Positions 16,398-25,145 are shown, counted from the first letter of the stretch. The stretch is DNA of 26,251 nucleotides from Bacillota bacterium (GCA_023416895.1 JAEZGQ010000003.1:1-26251); one strand, 5' to 3'. Program-made: numbers and translations. Notes: generated from the sequence alone by a model not told the origin.

Positions 16398-18743
16398 TTA
16401 TGGCGTTACGCGCGATTCCCGCCATGCGTTTATGGTGTAGCGGTCCACCGCGTCGCTCACGGTGCGCTCGCCGACGTTAGAGCTCACGGTATCGATCTGC
16501 TCGGTGCCTAGGTCATCCCCCATGGTAAGTGCATTGATGGGCGAAAAGAACCTTCTTGCAATGCGGCTTCCGGAATCGGCCGAAATCACGCTGCTTCCGT
16601 AGGAAACGCCCAGTACCTCAAGAATTATTTCTTCGCTGTGTACGATTGTTACGCTGCCCGTAATGGTAATATCCCCATCGCAGATGATGGCGCCCGTAAA
16701 GGTACCGCTTCCGTTGATGGTAAGGTTCGAATCACAAAAGATAATGCCTTCGCTGACCTCGCCCGCACCGCTACCGATGGTGATGCTGGCGCTTGTTCCT
16801 CCGAGATAGTAAAAGCCCCTTCCTTCGTCGCTCACAGCAAACATGCGGTTGACAAGGTCGTCAAGGCTGCGCTGGCCGCTTTGCGGCGTGCCGTAAAACT
16901 GTGTTTTGGAGTTCATCGTGCTTACAAGCAACGGCTGCACGCCGGAATAAGCAACGTAATTGTTGTGATACCGGCTTGAGCCGCTTTCGTAGCGAATGCT
17001 ACCGTCGGCATCCACAACCATACCGAGCGAGTAATAGCTTGCGCCATCCTTTACATTGATGCCGCTTACGGGCGTGAAGCCGTTGGAGGTGAAGTAGTTT
17101 TTGTAATGGTTAACCTTTTGCTCCAAATTGCTCATGTCACTGCCGTAAAGGTCGTAAGCTTCGTCCGCCGAGCTTCCGAAATAAGTGGTGGAGCTTTCCG
17201 AGCCGGTCGCAAGGTACGCGGCAAACGATTCAAGTGTACGCGCGCTGCCGCTTTCCGCCGTTTGATAGTAAGCGGTAATGCCGGTTCGGGAATTTTTGCC
17301 GCCCTCGAAAATGTAGAACGCGGTTCCCGGGATGATATAATCCCCCTGTATTGCAATGGAACTTCCAAGAAGTACGGCGTTGTTGATTACGGCGCTGCTT
17401 CCGTTTGGGTCACCGCTTGCGGAGGCATCTGAACTCATGCCGATGTAGTTGCCGCCGATGCTGATCTCTGCTCCCGCGGCGTCGTTTTGAATATCGTCCT
17501 GCGTCCAAAGGTCACCCGCTACCGTCAACCTCGCGTTGCCCGCGCCGGACTCGGCTACAAGGCTGTTGCAGTAAAGGTTGCCGCCTGAGCTGTCCCGATA
17601 CAGATAGGGTACAATGCCCGCAGCATTTCCGTCTTCCGTGTAGGTTGCGTTAACGCCCGTTACAAAGCTGTTCTCCAAATAATAATCGTTCTTATATAGC
17701 CTTTGCTTAAGCCCGTTTGTATAACTGCCGTATCCCAACACATGAATTTCCCCGCCGGTGTCGAACACATGAACATCGCCGGCGCTGTAAACGTTGCCGC
17801 GAATGGTAACATCTGCCCCGTTGTAGGAGGAAATGCCCGAAGCATCGCCTTCGGGGATGTTGTCGATGAGTCCGTTGTTGCCGGAAACTACATCGCCCGT
17901 AATTTGCGTGTTGCCGCCGTTGAAGGTGATTTTGCCGCTTGCTGATATGGCGTTGGTGTAAAGCGGGTTGACCTTCAGCGGCTCGTAGCGCTTCTGCGGC
18001 AAAAGCTCATAGCCCGGGCTCTTGAGCGTAACGAGTACGCGCACCTGCTTTGGAAGCTGCTCGGTCACGGGTTCATAAGCGGTAAGGGCGATCTGCGGCG
18101 GCGTAATGCCGCTAAGCACCGAGGAAAGACTGGTGACGGTGTTCGGGAACCAGTTTGCATTCATAAGCTGCCAAACCGTAAAGATTGCGGGGTTTCCCGC
18201 GGCAGCCAGCGGTGTTTCCACTGCCTGGCTCGCAGATGCGGAGACGAACTTGTTGACGCCGCAATAATACAAAATGTCGAATGCATCCGTCGCGAGCTTT
18301 TCCATCGCTTCGTCGTATGCAGCCTGCGGATCGTTGTCCGGGTTTGTTTCGTCCTGCGTGAGAAGATCAGCCGCTTCTTCCTGCGCATCATGGAGAAGCT
18401 CCTGAATCCCGCTACCTGCAAGGAGGTCTTTTAGCGCAATCGCATCTTCGCCCTCCATGGGGAAATCGTCTGTGGTTTCGTAGGCAAAATAACTGTTTTG
18501 CAGGTAGTACCGCGCCATTTTCTCGGCGGGTACAAGCGTTTGGCTGTCAAACTGAACGAGGCGCTCCTGCGCGGCGGCATCCAAATCGTAATATTCGGCG
18601 GTCCAGGTATTGTATTTGCTGCTCATGCGGATGTTGGCGGAGCTCATCGTAATCACCAATACGCCCACCGCGGTGAGAATCAGCATCGCGCCGAGCACCA
18701 TGATGAGCGAGGAGCCTTTTTTGTTGAGCAAATACCGTTTCAT
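16398..18743 (-). CDS. Giant PilX/GspK-like minor pilin with beta-rich passenger domain
   Basis: The product is 781 aa, far longer than usual minor pilins (about 150-350). The N terminus has a prepilin-like cleavage site after Gly10 (LNKKG) and a hydrophobic helix (about 11-35). The +5 Glu is missing (Met instead), as in GspK-type subunits that cap pseudopili. Residues about 45-160 are helical and acidic. From about 266 to 340, 385 to 475 and 645 to 705 there are repeated short strands of the type xITxxGxxxxxGDV, suggesting a beta-helix or bactofilin-like fold. AAGGA precedes the ATG. The neighbours are a PilV-like prepilin 18 bases upstream and the VWA gene 100 bases downstream. The role is inferred to be a tip-located minor pilin. 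Confidence 0.85.
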   Translation of the reverse strand: MKRYLLNKKGSSLIMVLGAMLILTAVGVLVITMSSANIRMSSKYNTWTAEYYDLDAAAQERLVQFDSQTLVPAEKMARYYLQNSYFAYETTDDFPMEGEDAIALKDLLAGSGIQELLHDAQEEAADLLTQDETNPDNDPQAAYDEAMEKLATDAFDILYYCGVNKFVSASASQAVETPLAAAGNPAIFTVWQLMNANWFPNTVTSLSSVLSGITPPQIALTAYEPVTEQLPKQVRVLVTLKSPGYELLPQKRYEPLKVNPLYTNAISASGKITFNGGNTQITGDVVSGNNGLIDNIPEGDASGISSYNGADVTIRGNVYSAGDVHVFDTGGEIHVLGYGSYTNGLKQRLYKNDYYLENSFVTGVNATYTEDGNAAGIVPYLYRDSSGGNLYCNSLVAESGAGNARLTVAGDLWTQDDIQNDAAGAEISIGGNYIGMSSDASASGDPNGSSAVINNAVLLGSSIAIQGDYIIPGTAFYIFEGGKNSRTGITAYYQTAESGSARTLESFAAYLATGSESSTTYFGSSADEAYDLYGSDMSNLEQKVNHYKNYFTSNGFTPVSGINVKDGASYYSLGMVVDADGSIRYESGSSRYHNNYVAYSGVQPLLVSTMNSKTQFYGTPQSGQRSLDDLVNRMFAVSDEGRGFYYLGGTSASITIGSGAGEVSEGIIFCDSNLTINGSGTFTGAIICDGDITITGSVTIVHSEEIILEVLGVSYGSSVISADSGSRIARRFFSPINALTMGDDLGTEQIDTVSSNVGERTVSDAVDRYTINAWRESRVTP

Positions 18744-18761
18744 CGCCTGTTCCTTCCCGCG

Positions 18762-19574
18762 TTACCGAACAACATACGTTCTGGTTTCATAGTCCGAAAT
18801 CACAAGGTTGTCTTCTAGACGGACGACCTGTACATGAATAAGCAACTGGTCAAACACAAGCGCTTCCACGCCGCCGCTCATTTTCGTAATGCTGGCGCCG
18901 CCGCCCGTAACGCCCATGGAAACAAGAGACGATTCGCCGCTGTCACCGAACACGAACAGGGCAAGCTCTACCCCCGACATGCCCGTTACTTGAAACTCCA
19001 CGGCACCGGTTGTATTGGCCGTGTTATCCACCGCCACTGGGAACACGGACGACGTAAGATGCGATTCGGGAATGGTCACTTGGTTGTACCCGCCGCCGTT
19101 TTTGTACAAAATCGCATCGCTGCAGCTGAGCGTGTACACGGAGCCGCTCTTTGAAAGCGTGAGCGTGGGCTTGTATGTATCTCCGGCGGGCTGAGCGATA
19201 TACTTGATTTCAACGGAATAGGGGTTCCCTGCCGCATCCACAAACTGCGGCAAAAACGCGGAGTTCATGGCATCGGAGGGGATTCCCTGTACAGTCGTAT
19301 TTACCTGAAACACGGCATTGCCCTGCCCTGTGGCATTCCAGTTGTAATCAAAATACAGCGGTTCCGGCGTTTCGGTACCCAAAAGACCGGCGCGAAAGCT
19401 TTCTACGGTACGCAGCGCAACGGCGTTTGCGTTATCGATGTTGTAGCTGTACCTGCCCACCTTGAAGGAAGTGGCAAACATGTTCAGCAAGGGCACGGAT
19501 ATGATCGCGACGATCGCGATGCCCACCATGACCTCCATCAACGTAAACCCTTTTTGATTGCGCCGCTTTTTCAT
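18762..19574 (-). CDS. PilV-like type IV minor prepilin
   Basis: The product is 270 aa. It has a short basic leader (KKRRNQKG), the prepilin motif G|FTLMEVMVG with Glu at +5, and a hydrophobic helix to about residue 33. The C-terminal part is beta-rich with few cysteines, which does not identify a subtype. It starts 2 bases after the pilO stop without a clear ribosome-binding site, so translation is probably coupled. The position in front of the PilX/GspK-like gene suits a PilV/GspI-type minor pilin. Cleavage by the PilD encoded downstream is expected. Confidence 0.9.
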   Translation of the reverse strand: MKKRRNQKGFTLMEVMVGIAIVAIISVPLLNMFATSFKVGRYSYNIDNANAVALRTVESFRAGLLGTETPEPLYFDYNWNATGQGNAVFQVNTTVQGIPSDAMNSAFLPQFVDAAGNPYSVEIKYIAQPAGDTYKPTLTLSKSGSVYTLSCSDAILYKNGGGYNQVTIPESHLTSSVFPVAVDNTANTTGAVEFQVTGMSGVELALFVFGDSGESSLVSMGVTGGGASITKMSGGVEALVFDQLLIHVQVVRLEDNLVISDYETRTYVVR

Positions 19575-19576
19575 GT

Positions 19577-20740
19577 TCAGCCGCCTACCTGCACAAAGCC
19601 CTGCGTAGTGCCAAGCTCAAACCTCGGCGACGACGCGTCATCGTTGCGCACATCTAGAATTACAAGGAGCTCCGTTTTGTTGGTGACGGAAAGCTTCAGA
19701 CCTACCTTATCGTTGCTGTTCTTACGGTCGCGCGAAAGGATGCTTAATACAAGCTCGTCGGGGTGCTCCTGCGAGGGCATTACCGTGCCGGAGTGCTTTT
19801 TGCCGCCAAGCTCGTAGGTATAGGTGATTTTCCCGTCCTGCTCCTCAAGCACAATCGAAGCCTCGAGCTTTTTGTTGTCCTGCGAGGAAATTTCCGAGGA
19901 TGCATCGCCATAACGGCCCACCATCACCTTGGAGGCGTTGTCATCGTAAGTGTTTAAAATCACGTAAAAATCCGGCGTGAGCGCGGCCTGTGCCTGCGCG
20001 TCTCCGGTGCCGTTTTCTACATAACCCGGGAACGCAGTGAACGGGTCCTGCTTGCCGCTTGCGGCAGCTCCTTCGTATTCATAGCCGGGATATTCGCCTT
20101 CCGCCTGTACGCCGCTGATCAAAAGCAACGTTACCGTACCTGCTGTGGTGCCGCCCTTCGCGCGCGTCAGCACGAGCTCGCGGGTAAAAATGGCACGCGT
20201 CTCGTTTGCAAGGTCCCCTACAAAGCCGTAGATCGCACCGTAGGAGCCGGTAAACCCAACCTCTATGGTTTCATACCGAACAAGGTCGGATACATCTGCG
20301 GTTTCCGCTTCTCCGGTCGCCGCCTGCTGCCCCTGTTGCGGTACAACGGTCGCAAGGAAGGCCTCGCGGGTATCCACATTCACGCCGCCGAAGTTGACGC
20401 TCACGATCTCGAGCATGTTCTTTTGGGCAAGCGCGTCAAAGGTACCAAGCGTGATTTCCTGCGAATAATACGAGGGCATTTTTTCCTGAAGCGCGGTGAG
20501 CTGCGTGTCAGCCTCTGCCTCCTTGGTAAGGTATTCCTGCAAGCGCGCGTTGTCCTGCCGCAAAATTTCCAAGCGCGCGTTTGCCATTTCATATTCCTGC
20601 TGGGTAAGCGTAAGCGCATCCATTGCGGGCGTAATCAAGTAAATCACGCTCAACGCAACGAGAACAACTGCGGCAAGGATGATGAGCATCCAAAACTCGG
20701 TTTTGCTCAAATGATAGCTGACTTTGGATTTGTTATTCAC
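19577..20740 (-). CDS. pilO: PilO-like inner-membrane alignment protein with C-terminal extension
   Basis: The product is 387 aa; typical PilO is about 200. It has a short cytoplasmic tail, one membrane segment (about 17-37), a coiled coil (about 43-88), and a PilO-type ferredoxin-like domain (about 90-210) with YETIEVGFTGSYGAIYGFV. A low-complexity acidic linker (about 215-254) leads to an extra beta-rich domain (about 255-387). PilN and PilO pair through coiled coils and link PilM to the outer parts of the pilus machine. It overlaps pilN by 8 bases. The added domain has no family that I recognise. Confidence 0.9.
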   Translation of the reverse strand: MNNKSKVSYHLSKTEFWMLIILAAVVLVALSVIYLITPAMDALTLTQQEYEMANARLEILRQDNARLQEYLTKEAEADTQLTALQEKMPSYYSQEITLGTFDALAQKNMLEIVSVNFGGVNVDTREAFLATVVPQQGQQAATGEAETADVSDLVRYETIEVGFTGSYGAIYGFVGDLANETRAIFTRELVLTRAKGGTTAGTVTLLLISGVQAEGEYPGYEYEGAAASGKQDPFTAFPGYVENGTGDAQAQAALTPDFYVILNTYDDNASKVMVGRYGDASSEISSQDNKKLEASIVLEEQDGKITYTYELGGKKHSGTVMPSQEHPDELVLSILSRDRKNSNDKVGLKLSVTNKTELLVILDVRNDDASSPRFELGTTQGFVQVGG

Positions 20741-21299
20741 CCTGCTCGCCCCCCTTCAAAACCGCCCCAATGCTGAAGCTGTAGACCACAACCGCTTCCC
20801 CTTCTTGCTGCTGCTGGGAAATGGTTGCGATTTCAACGTCTAAAAACAGGCCTGTTTGCTTGAGGTTATAAGCAAGTGCGGCAACATCCGCCCGTGTGGG
20901 CGCAATGCCCGTAAGTTCCATGCCCTTCGCGTCGTCAAGCGTAAGTGTTTGAAGGAACGCATCGCCCGCAAGAGAGCCCGTTACGGAGCTCAAAACCTCC
21001 GTGCTTACGGTGCCGCTTGCGGAAACGGTGCCTAAAAGCTCTTCAAGGGAAGCAATCTGCGCCTGCTTGGCCGCCACAGCGTTTTTTGCATCCGCAGCTT
21101 GCTGATAGGTGGCGGCTTCCGCCGCCGCGTCAAGCGTCAGCGCCACGTTTTTCGCGCTGAGCGCAATGAGCGCCACGTACGAGCCGACGATCAAAACCAC
21201 CAGAACGCCCAATAGAATGAGCGCGGGCTTTAAGCTCGCCTTTGGATCAAATGCGGCGACAGAGCTTGTTTGTTCCTGTAAAAGGTTGATATCCCGCAT
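20733..21299 (-). CDS. pilN: PilN-like inner-membrane protein
   Basis: The product is 188 aa, typical for PilN. It begins with MRDINLLQ, the conserved INLL motif that binds the PilM groove. One membrane segment (about 27-50) and an alanine-rich coiled coil (about 55-95) are followed by a small alpha/beta domain. It couples cytoplasmic PilM to PilO. It starts 3 bases after the pilM stop and overlaps pilO by 8 bases, so pilM, pilN and pilO form a tight translational unit. Confidence 0.92.
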   Translation of the reverse strand: MRDINLLQEQTSSVAAFDPKASLKPALILLGVLVVLIVGSYVALIALSAKNVALTLDAAAEAATYQQAADAKNAVAAKQAQIASLEELLGTVSASGTVSTEVLSSVTGSLAGDAFLQTLTLDDAKGMELTGIAPTRADVAALAYNLKQTGLFLDVEIATISQQQQEGEAVVVYSFSIGAVLKGGEQGE

Positions 21300-21302
21300 G
21301 GT

Positions 21303-22316
21303 TCAATCCTCCCGCACAGCCGCGCCAAGCGCGGCAGTCAAACGTACGAAGCACTCCGGTGTAGCGCCCAAGGGAAGAGCGCTCCGTATGCTTCTTGCCC
21401 CAATTCCAGCGACGGTGGAAAGGTATTCCGCGAAGCCCTTGTAGAGCGCGCAATCGCCCGTGAGCACAAGCTCCGTTACGGGCAATGTGCCCTGCGGCGC
21501 GCCGGAAACGTAAAATTCGAGTGTTTGGCGGGCCTGCTCCGCAAGCGGTGCCAAATAGCGCGCATACGCGCCGTGGCCGCCCGCTTTTTCAAAAAGCGCG
21601 GCGCTTGATTCCCCAAGCTCAAAGAAAAACCGATCGAGCGTTATGTTGTTTCTCTCAGAGACATCGTCCACAAACAGCCCCGTGCCTTCCGCAACATAGC
21701 GGCTGTGGCGGATTACGCCCTTTTCAACCACCGTAAAGGTCGTTCCCGAAAGCCCAGCGTCTACGATCATAACGGCCTTGTTTTCCTTTTCGGCCGCGCA
21801 GAACTTTTCGTAGGCCTTTGCGAGGCAGTTGGGCGTAACGTCGAGGTAGGCGGACTTATAGTTGAACGCCTCCACAATTTCCTTATAAGCGTCGAGCGTG
21901 CGAAGCGGCGAAAACGACACGATGCCAAAGATATTTTCCTTGCTTCGGCTGTACTCGCGAAACGCGATGGCGTGCGTTTTGCCGATGCCCGGGAAGCTTT
22001 GCGTCAATTCAAACTCAATGGCCGGACGGATTTCCTTATCGGAAAGCAGCGGCAGCTTGATGGGGCGCACCACGGTTTGCGGCGTGCCTACACACACGGA
22101 TATGGCCTCCGTACGGGAGAACTGCTTGTTGGAGAGCACCGCGCCCTGAATGGCATGCACAACGGCCTTGCCATCCAAAAGCGTGTCGTTTGCCCATGCG
22201 CCGGAAGGCATTGCAACGATATCGCCCGCAACAAACTTGGGGCGCTTTTCGTTGCTCACCAGCGCGAGCTTGATGGTATGAGCGCTTACCTCAACGCCCA
22301 GCACTTTTTGTCCCAT
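21303..22316 (-). CDS. pilM: PilM-like actin-fold ATPase
   Basis: The product is 337 aa, usual for PilM. The N-terminal strand KVLGVEVSAHTIKLALV is the phosphate-1 region of the actin fold (PilM usually has GIDIGSSSVK, so this member is diverged). VMIVDAGLSGTTFTVVEKG near 185-203 is the second phosphate motif. It binds the PilN tail and helps assemble the pilus machine on the cytoplasmic side. The ATG at 22316 follows GGAGG by 7 bases; an in-frame TTG five codons earlier would overlap that site. Confidence 0.92.
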   Translation of the reverse strand: MGQKVLGVEVSAHTIKLALVSNEKRPKFVAGDIVAMPSGAWANDTLLDGKAVVHAIQGAVLSNKQFSRTEAISVCVGTPQTVVRPIKLPLLSDKEIRPAIEFELTQSFPGIGKTHAIAFREYSRSKENIFGIVSFSPLRTLDAYKEIVEAFNYKSAYLDVTPNCLAKAYEKFCAAEKENKAVMIVDAGLSGTTFTVVEKGVIRHSRYVAEGTGLFVDDVSERNNITLDRFFFELGESSAALFEKAGGHGAYARYLAPLAEQARQTLEFYVSGAPQGTLPVTELVLTGDCALYKGFAEYLSTVAGIGARSIRSALPLGATPECFVRLTAALGAAVRED

Positions 22317-22337
22317 GGTAGTCCTCCACAACCGTGT

Positions 22338-22365
22338 ATTTTCAATACCAAAACTTTTGTGTCAA
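22338..22365 (-). promoter_or_regulatory. Possible internal promoter before pilM
   Basis: On the minus strand a perfect -35 TTGACA (22360-22365) is followed by 16 bases and GAAAAT (22338-22343). It lies in the 76-base gap before pilM, about 22 bases from the start codon. It may give the assembly genes expression independent of the pilin genes. Confidence 0.4.
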
Positions 22366-22392
22366 TGGCTTTCATCGCCAAACAAACTTGGT

Positions 22393-22932
22393 TTAAGGGC
22401 TCGGAACAGGCGAAGCTGTGGCAGCGCCAGCGCTCCGTTGGGTAACGGTTTGGTCGAGAACGCGCCCTTCTCCGTATTCCATATGGACCAAAAACACCGG
22501 TTGGTTAAACGCGTTGGTCTGCTGCGTAACGGTAAAATTCGTGAGAAGCGCCACTTCGGTTTGTGCGCTTAGCATACCGTTGCCGGTGTATTCCCTCGCA
22601 TACAGTTTATCTACTTCAAAAGAAACGACGGTATACGTGGAAGTTTCGTTGGACGGATCGTCAAGAAAGGTAATGGAGCGGTTGTCCTCGCCTACGCTAA
22701 TGGCCCCCGTCATATCGTGCTGGCGAATTTGCACGGTAACGAGCGAGAGCGCCGCGCGCGCCTGAGTTTCGCTCATCATATCCTTGTCGATATTTTTATA
22801 GGACACAACGCCCGTTCGTACCGTGGAAACGAGAACTACGCCCAAAATGGTCGAAACCGCAAGGGCCACCACAAGCTCAATGAGCGTGAAGCCTTTTTTC
22901 TTCAGTCCGGCCGCTTTGGGCGTGGTTTTCAT
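22393..22932 (-). CDS. Type IV minor prepilin (PilW/GspJ-like)
   Basis: The product is 179 aa. The basic leader ends KKKG and is followed by G|FTLIELVVALAVS with Glu at +5, then a hydrophobic helix to about residue 40. The body is beta-rich, with phrases such as SFEVDKLYAREY. No disulfide pattern is seen. It is one of at least five prepilin-type proteins in the cluster. PilW or GspJ likeness is inferred from length and position, not from a unique motif. Confidence 0.88.
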   Translation of the reverse strand: MKTTPKAAGLKKKGFTLIELVVALAVSTILGVVLVSTVRTGVVSYKNIDKDMMSETQARAALSLVTVQIRQHDMTGAISVGEDNRSITFLDDPSNETSTYTVVSFEVDKLYAREYTGNGMLSAQTEVALLTNFTVTQQTNAFNQPVFLVHMEYGEGRVLDQTVTQRSAGAATASPVPSP

Positions 22933-23028
22933 AAACTATTTACCCTTCCGTCAATTACAAGGGAATTTATTCTAAATATACTTACACCAGATCCATTCTT
23001 TCCATGCCCTGCGGGCTTAAAACGCGTT

Positions 23029-23409
23029 TTATGTTTCCGGCACAAGCGCGAAGACACCCGTCGCTTCGTCGTAGGTGTAATGGTTTGGTTCAAGCGGAAC
23101 GATGGCGTTTGTAACAAGCCGCAGTTGGTCGCGGAATTCGTCGCATAGCGCTTGCGAGTTCAGCGTGCCGCTTACAAAGGAGCTACCCGAAAGGTCGGGG
23201 AACCTGCCCTCGTAGGCGTAATACTGAGCGATGGACTTTTGCACCACCTCGGCGGTTTTTGCGCGCTGCATACGGTCGGTATTTTCTTTTTGGGCGATAA
23301 GGTTTGGCATCAGGATAGAAATTAGGATTACCATCATGACCATAACAATAACAAGCTCCATTAATGTGAAGCCCTTTTTATCAATAATCGCACGATGCAT
23401 CCATTTCAA
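23029..23409 (-). CDS. Type IV prepilin (second pilin)
   Basis: The product is 126 aa from TTG at 23409, which has GGAGG 8 bases upstream; ATG at 23400 is the alternative and would leave a poorly placed ribosome-binding site. The leader is MKWMHRAIIDKKG, then FTLMELVIVMVMMVILISILM with Glu at +5. The short globular part is helical at first (about residues 40-65, QRAKTAEVVQKSIAQYYAYEG) and resembles GspG/PilE-type pilins. It follows the major pilin after a strong stem-loop. Confidence 0.88.
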   Translation of the reverse strand: MKWMHRAIIDKKGFTLMELVIVMVMMVILISILMPNLIAQKENTDRMQRAKTAEVVQKSIAQYYAYEGRFPDLSGSSFVSGTLNSQALCDEFRDQLRLVTNAIVPLEPNHYTYDEATGVFALVPET

Positions 23410-23429
23410 AATAGTACCCTCCAAACTTT

Positions 23430-23463
23430 TCTCTGGTGTGAGGGCCTCCCCCCACACCAGAGA
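23430..23463 (-). repeat. Strong stem-loop after the major pilin gene
   Basis: An 11-bp perfect stem (23430-23440 with 23453-23463) encloses a 12-base loop and lies directly after the pilin stop. The minus strand shows no T tail. It may be a partial terminator, a processing site or a stabilising 3' end that raises major pilin mRNA over the rest. Confidence 0.65.
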
Positions 23464-23473
23464 GTCGAGCTTT

Positions 23474-23869
23474 TTACGGAGTCACATCAGCTGCTACTAC
23501 ATTACCCGTCTGTACTACGCCGTTTGTAACGGTAACCGTATAGCTTCTCTTATTTTTTACATACTTATAAACAAAGTCTGTGTAGTCTGTAAAAGTTGTA
23601 ACATCCGCTGCCACAACACCTGTCAGACCGGAATAAGACACCATTTCCGCTGCGGTAGGAGAAGTATCTCCTTCGGCTTCAAGTGCCTGGCCAGAAATTG
23701 CCAAGTTGCGTGCATTGCTAATAGCAGCTGACTTGTTGGCGCTATCTGTAAAGCCTGTAAACCGCGGAATCAAAATGACTGCGAGGATCGCGATGATCGC
23801 GATGACCACGATGAGCTCAATGAGAGTGAACCCCTTTTTGTTGAGCCGTTTGTTCATGAGATTGAACAT
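23474..23869 (-). CDS. pilA: Major type IV pilin (PilA-like)
   Basis: The product is 131 aa. The leader MFNLMNKRLNKKG precedes FTLIELIVVIAIIAILAVILIPRF, the classic type IV pilin helix with Glu at +5. The C-terminal part is short, lacks cysteines and is Thr/Val-rich. The ATG at 23869 has GGGAGG upstream. A separate short stem (23908-23935) lies before it. Its compact size, ideal N terminus and the strong stem-loop just downstream make it the best candidate for the main pilus subunit; this is inferred. Confidence 0.9.
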   Translation of the reverse strand: MFNLMNKRLNKKGFTLIELIVVIAIIAILAVILIPRFTGFTDSANKSAAISNARNLAISGQALEAEGDTSPTAAEMVSYSGLTGVVAADVTTFTDYTDFVYKYVKNKRSYTVTVTNGVVQTGNVVAADVTP

Positions 23870-23939
23870 TTTTGTTTTTCCTCCCTTTTCCCCTTATAAC
23901 GTTTGTTTTATCGCCACCGGCCGCAGAGCCGATAACTTT

Positions 23940-25142
23940 TTATTGGATGTTGTTCATGATCTCGAGCATCGGCAAAAAGATGGACAAAAGCACCACCGCA
24001 ATAACGCCCGCGAGAATGATGATCATGAGCGGCTCGATCATGGCCGTGAGCTTTTGAATGGCCACATCCACCTCTTCGTCAAAAAACTTGGAGGTACGGG
24101 TGAGCATTTGGTCGAGCTCGCCCGTTTGCTCGCCCACCGCCACCATGTGGATGAGAAGCGGCGGAAACAGGTTCATTTTGGCAAGCGACACGGAAATGCC
24201 GCGGCCCTGCTGAACCTCCTCGGCGCTCTTCAAAAAGCGCCGCTCCACCTCGCGGTTTCCCATAAGCCCCGCCATCAGGTCGAAGGCGTTGATGATGTTC
24301 ATACCCGATTTTAAAAGGATGCCGAGCGAGCGCGCAAATCGCGCCGTGGTCACCTTGATGTTTACGTTTTTAAAGAGCGAGTAGGTGATTTTAAAGGTAT
24401 CGCTTCTGAGCCTGCCGTTTTCCGTGCGAATGTAAAAATACCGAAACGCCACGATGCCTGCCATCACCACGACGATGTAAATGATGTTTTTCACCATAAA
24501 GTCGGAAATCGCCATGAGCACGCGCGTAATACCGGGCATTTCGCCGCCCATACTCGTCAATACGCCGCTAAACGTAGGCAGCACCGCCACCATAAGCAAA
24601 ATCACCACGCCTACGAGCATTACCGCGAGAATGGTCGGGTACGTCATTGCGGATTTTACCTTGCGGGAAATACGGTCTTCATTTTCATAATAGTCCGCCA
24701 TTTGCTCCATTACGGTTTCAAGGGTACCCGAGGCCTCGCCTATGCGTACCATGTTTAAAAGAAACTCCGGGAAAATGCTCGGGAACGCACCCATGGCCTG
24801 CGAAAGAAGCCGACCCTTTTGAAGATCGTCCCTCACCGTCATGAGCGCAGCCTTAAAGGTTTTTTTCGGCACCTGCTCGGAGAGGATGGAAACCGCCTCT
24901 AAAATGGTGATGCCAGAGTTCAAAACCACCGAAAGCTGGCGGCAGAACACGGCGAGGTCGCGCTTGTTGACGCGCTCGGTAAGGCTTGTTAAGGAAAGGC
25001 TCTGCTCGTTGATCTTCGACTCGAGCAAAAAGTAGCCGCGCTCATTCAACAGCGTTTCAAGCGCCTCGGAGGATGAAGCCTCCAGCACGCCCGAAAGCAT
25101 ATTGCCCTGCATGTTTTTCGCCCTATACGAAAATTCCGGCAT
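23940..25142 (-). CDS. pilC: PilC-type inner-membrane platform protein
   Basis: The product is 400 aa, normal for PilC/GspF. Two T2SF domains (about 70-190 and 270-395) each carry a family motif: FCRQLSVVLNSGITILEAV in the first, FARSLGILLKSGMNIINAF in the second. Three membrane segments are seen near 168-190, 218-240 and 370-392. It anchors the motor ATPases to the membrane and is needed to add and remove pilins. AAGGAGG lies 12 bases before the ATG, and it starts 3 bases after the pilT stop. Confidence 0.95.
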   Translation of the reverse strand: MPEFSYRAKNMQGNMLSGVLEASSSEALETLLNERGYFLLESKINEQSLSLTSLTERVNKRDLAVFCRQLSVVLNSGITILEAVSILSEQVPKKTFKAALMTVRDDLQKGRLLSQAMGAFPSIFPEFLLNMVRIGEASGTLETVMEQMADYYENEDRISRKVKSAMTYPTILAVMLVGVVILLMVAVLPTFSGVLTSMGGEMPGITRVLMAISDFMVKNIIYIVVVMAGIVAFRYFYIRTENGRLRSDTFKITYSLFKNVNIKVTTARFARSLGILLKSGMNIINAFDLMAGLMGNREVERRFLKSAEEVQQGRGISVSLAKMNLFPPLLIHMVAVGEQTGELDQMLTRTSKFFDEEVDVAIQKLTAMIEPLMIIILAGVIAVVLLSIFLPMLEIMNNIQ

Positions 25143-25145
25143 AGC

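Noticed and set aside
21705..22445. Plus-strand open frame opposite pilM
   Set aside because: It is antisense to a conserved gene and shows no motif or upstream ribosome-binding site.
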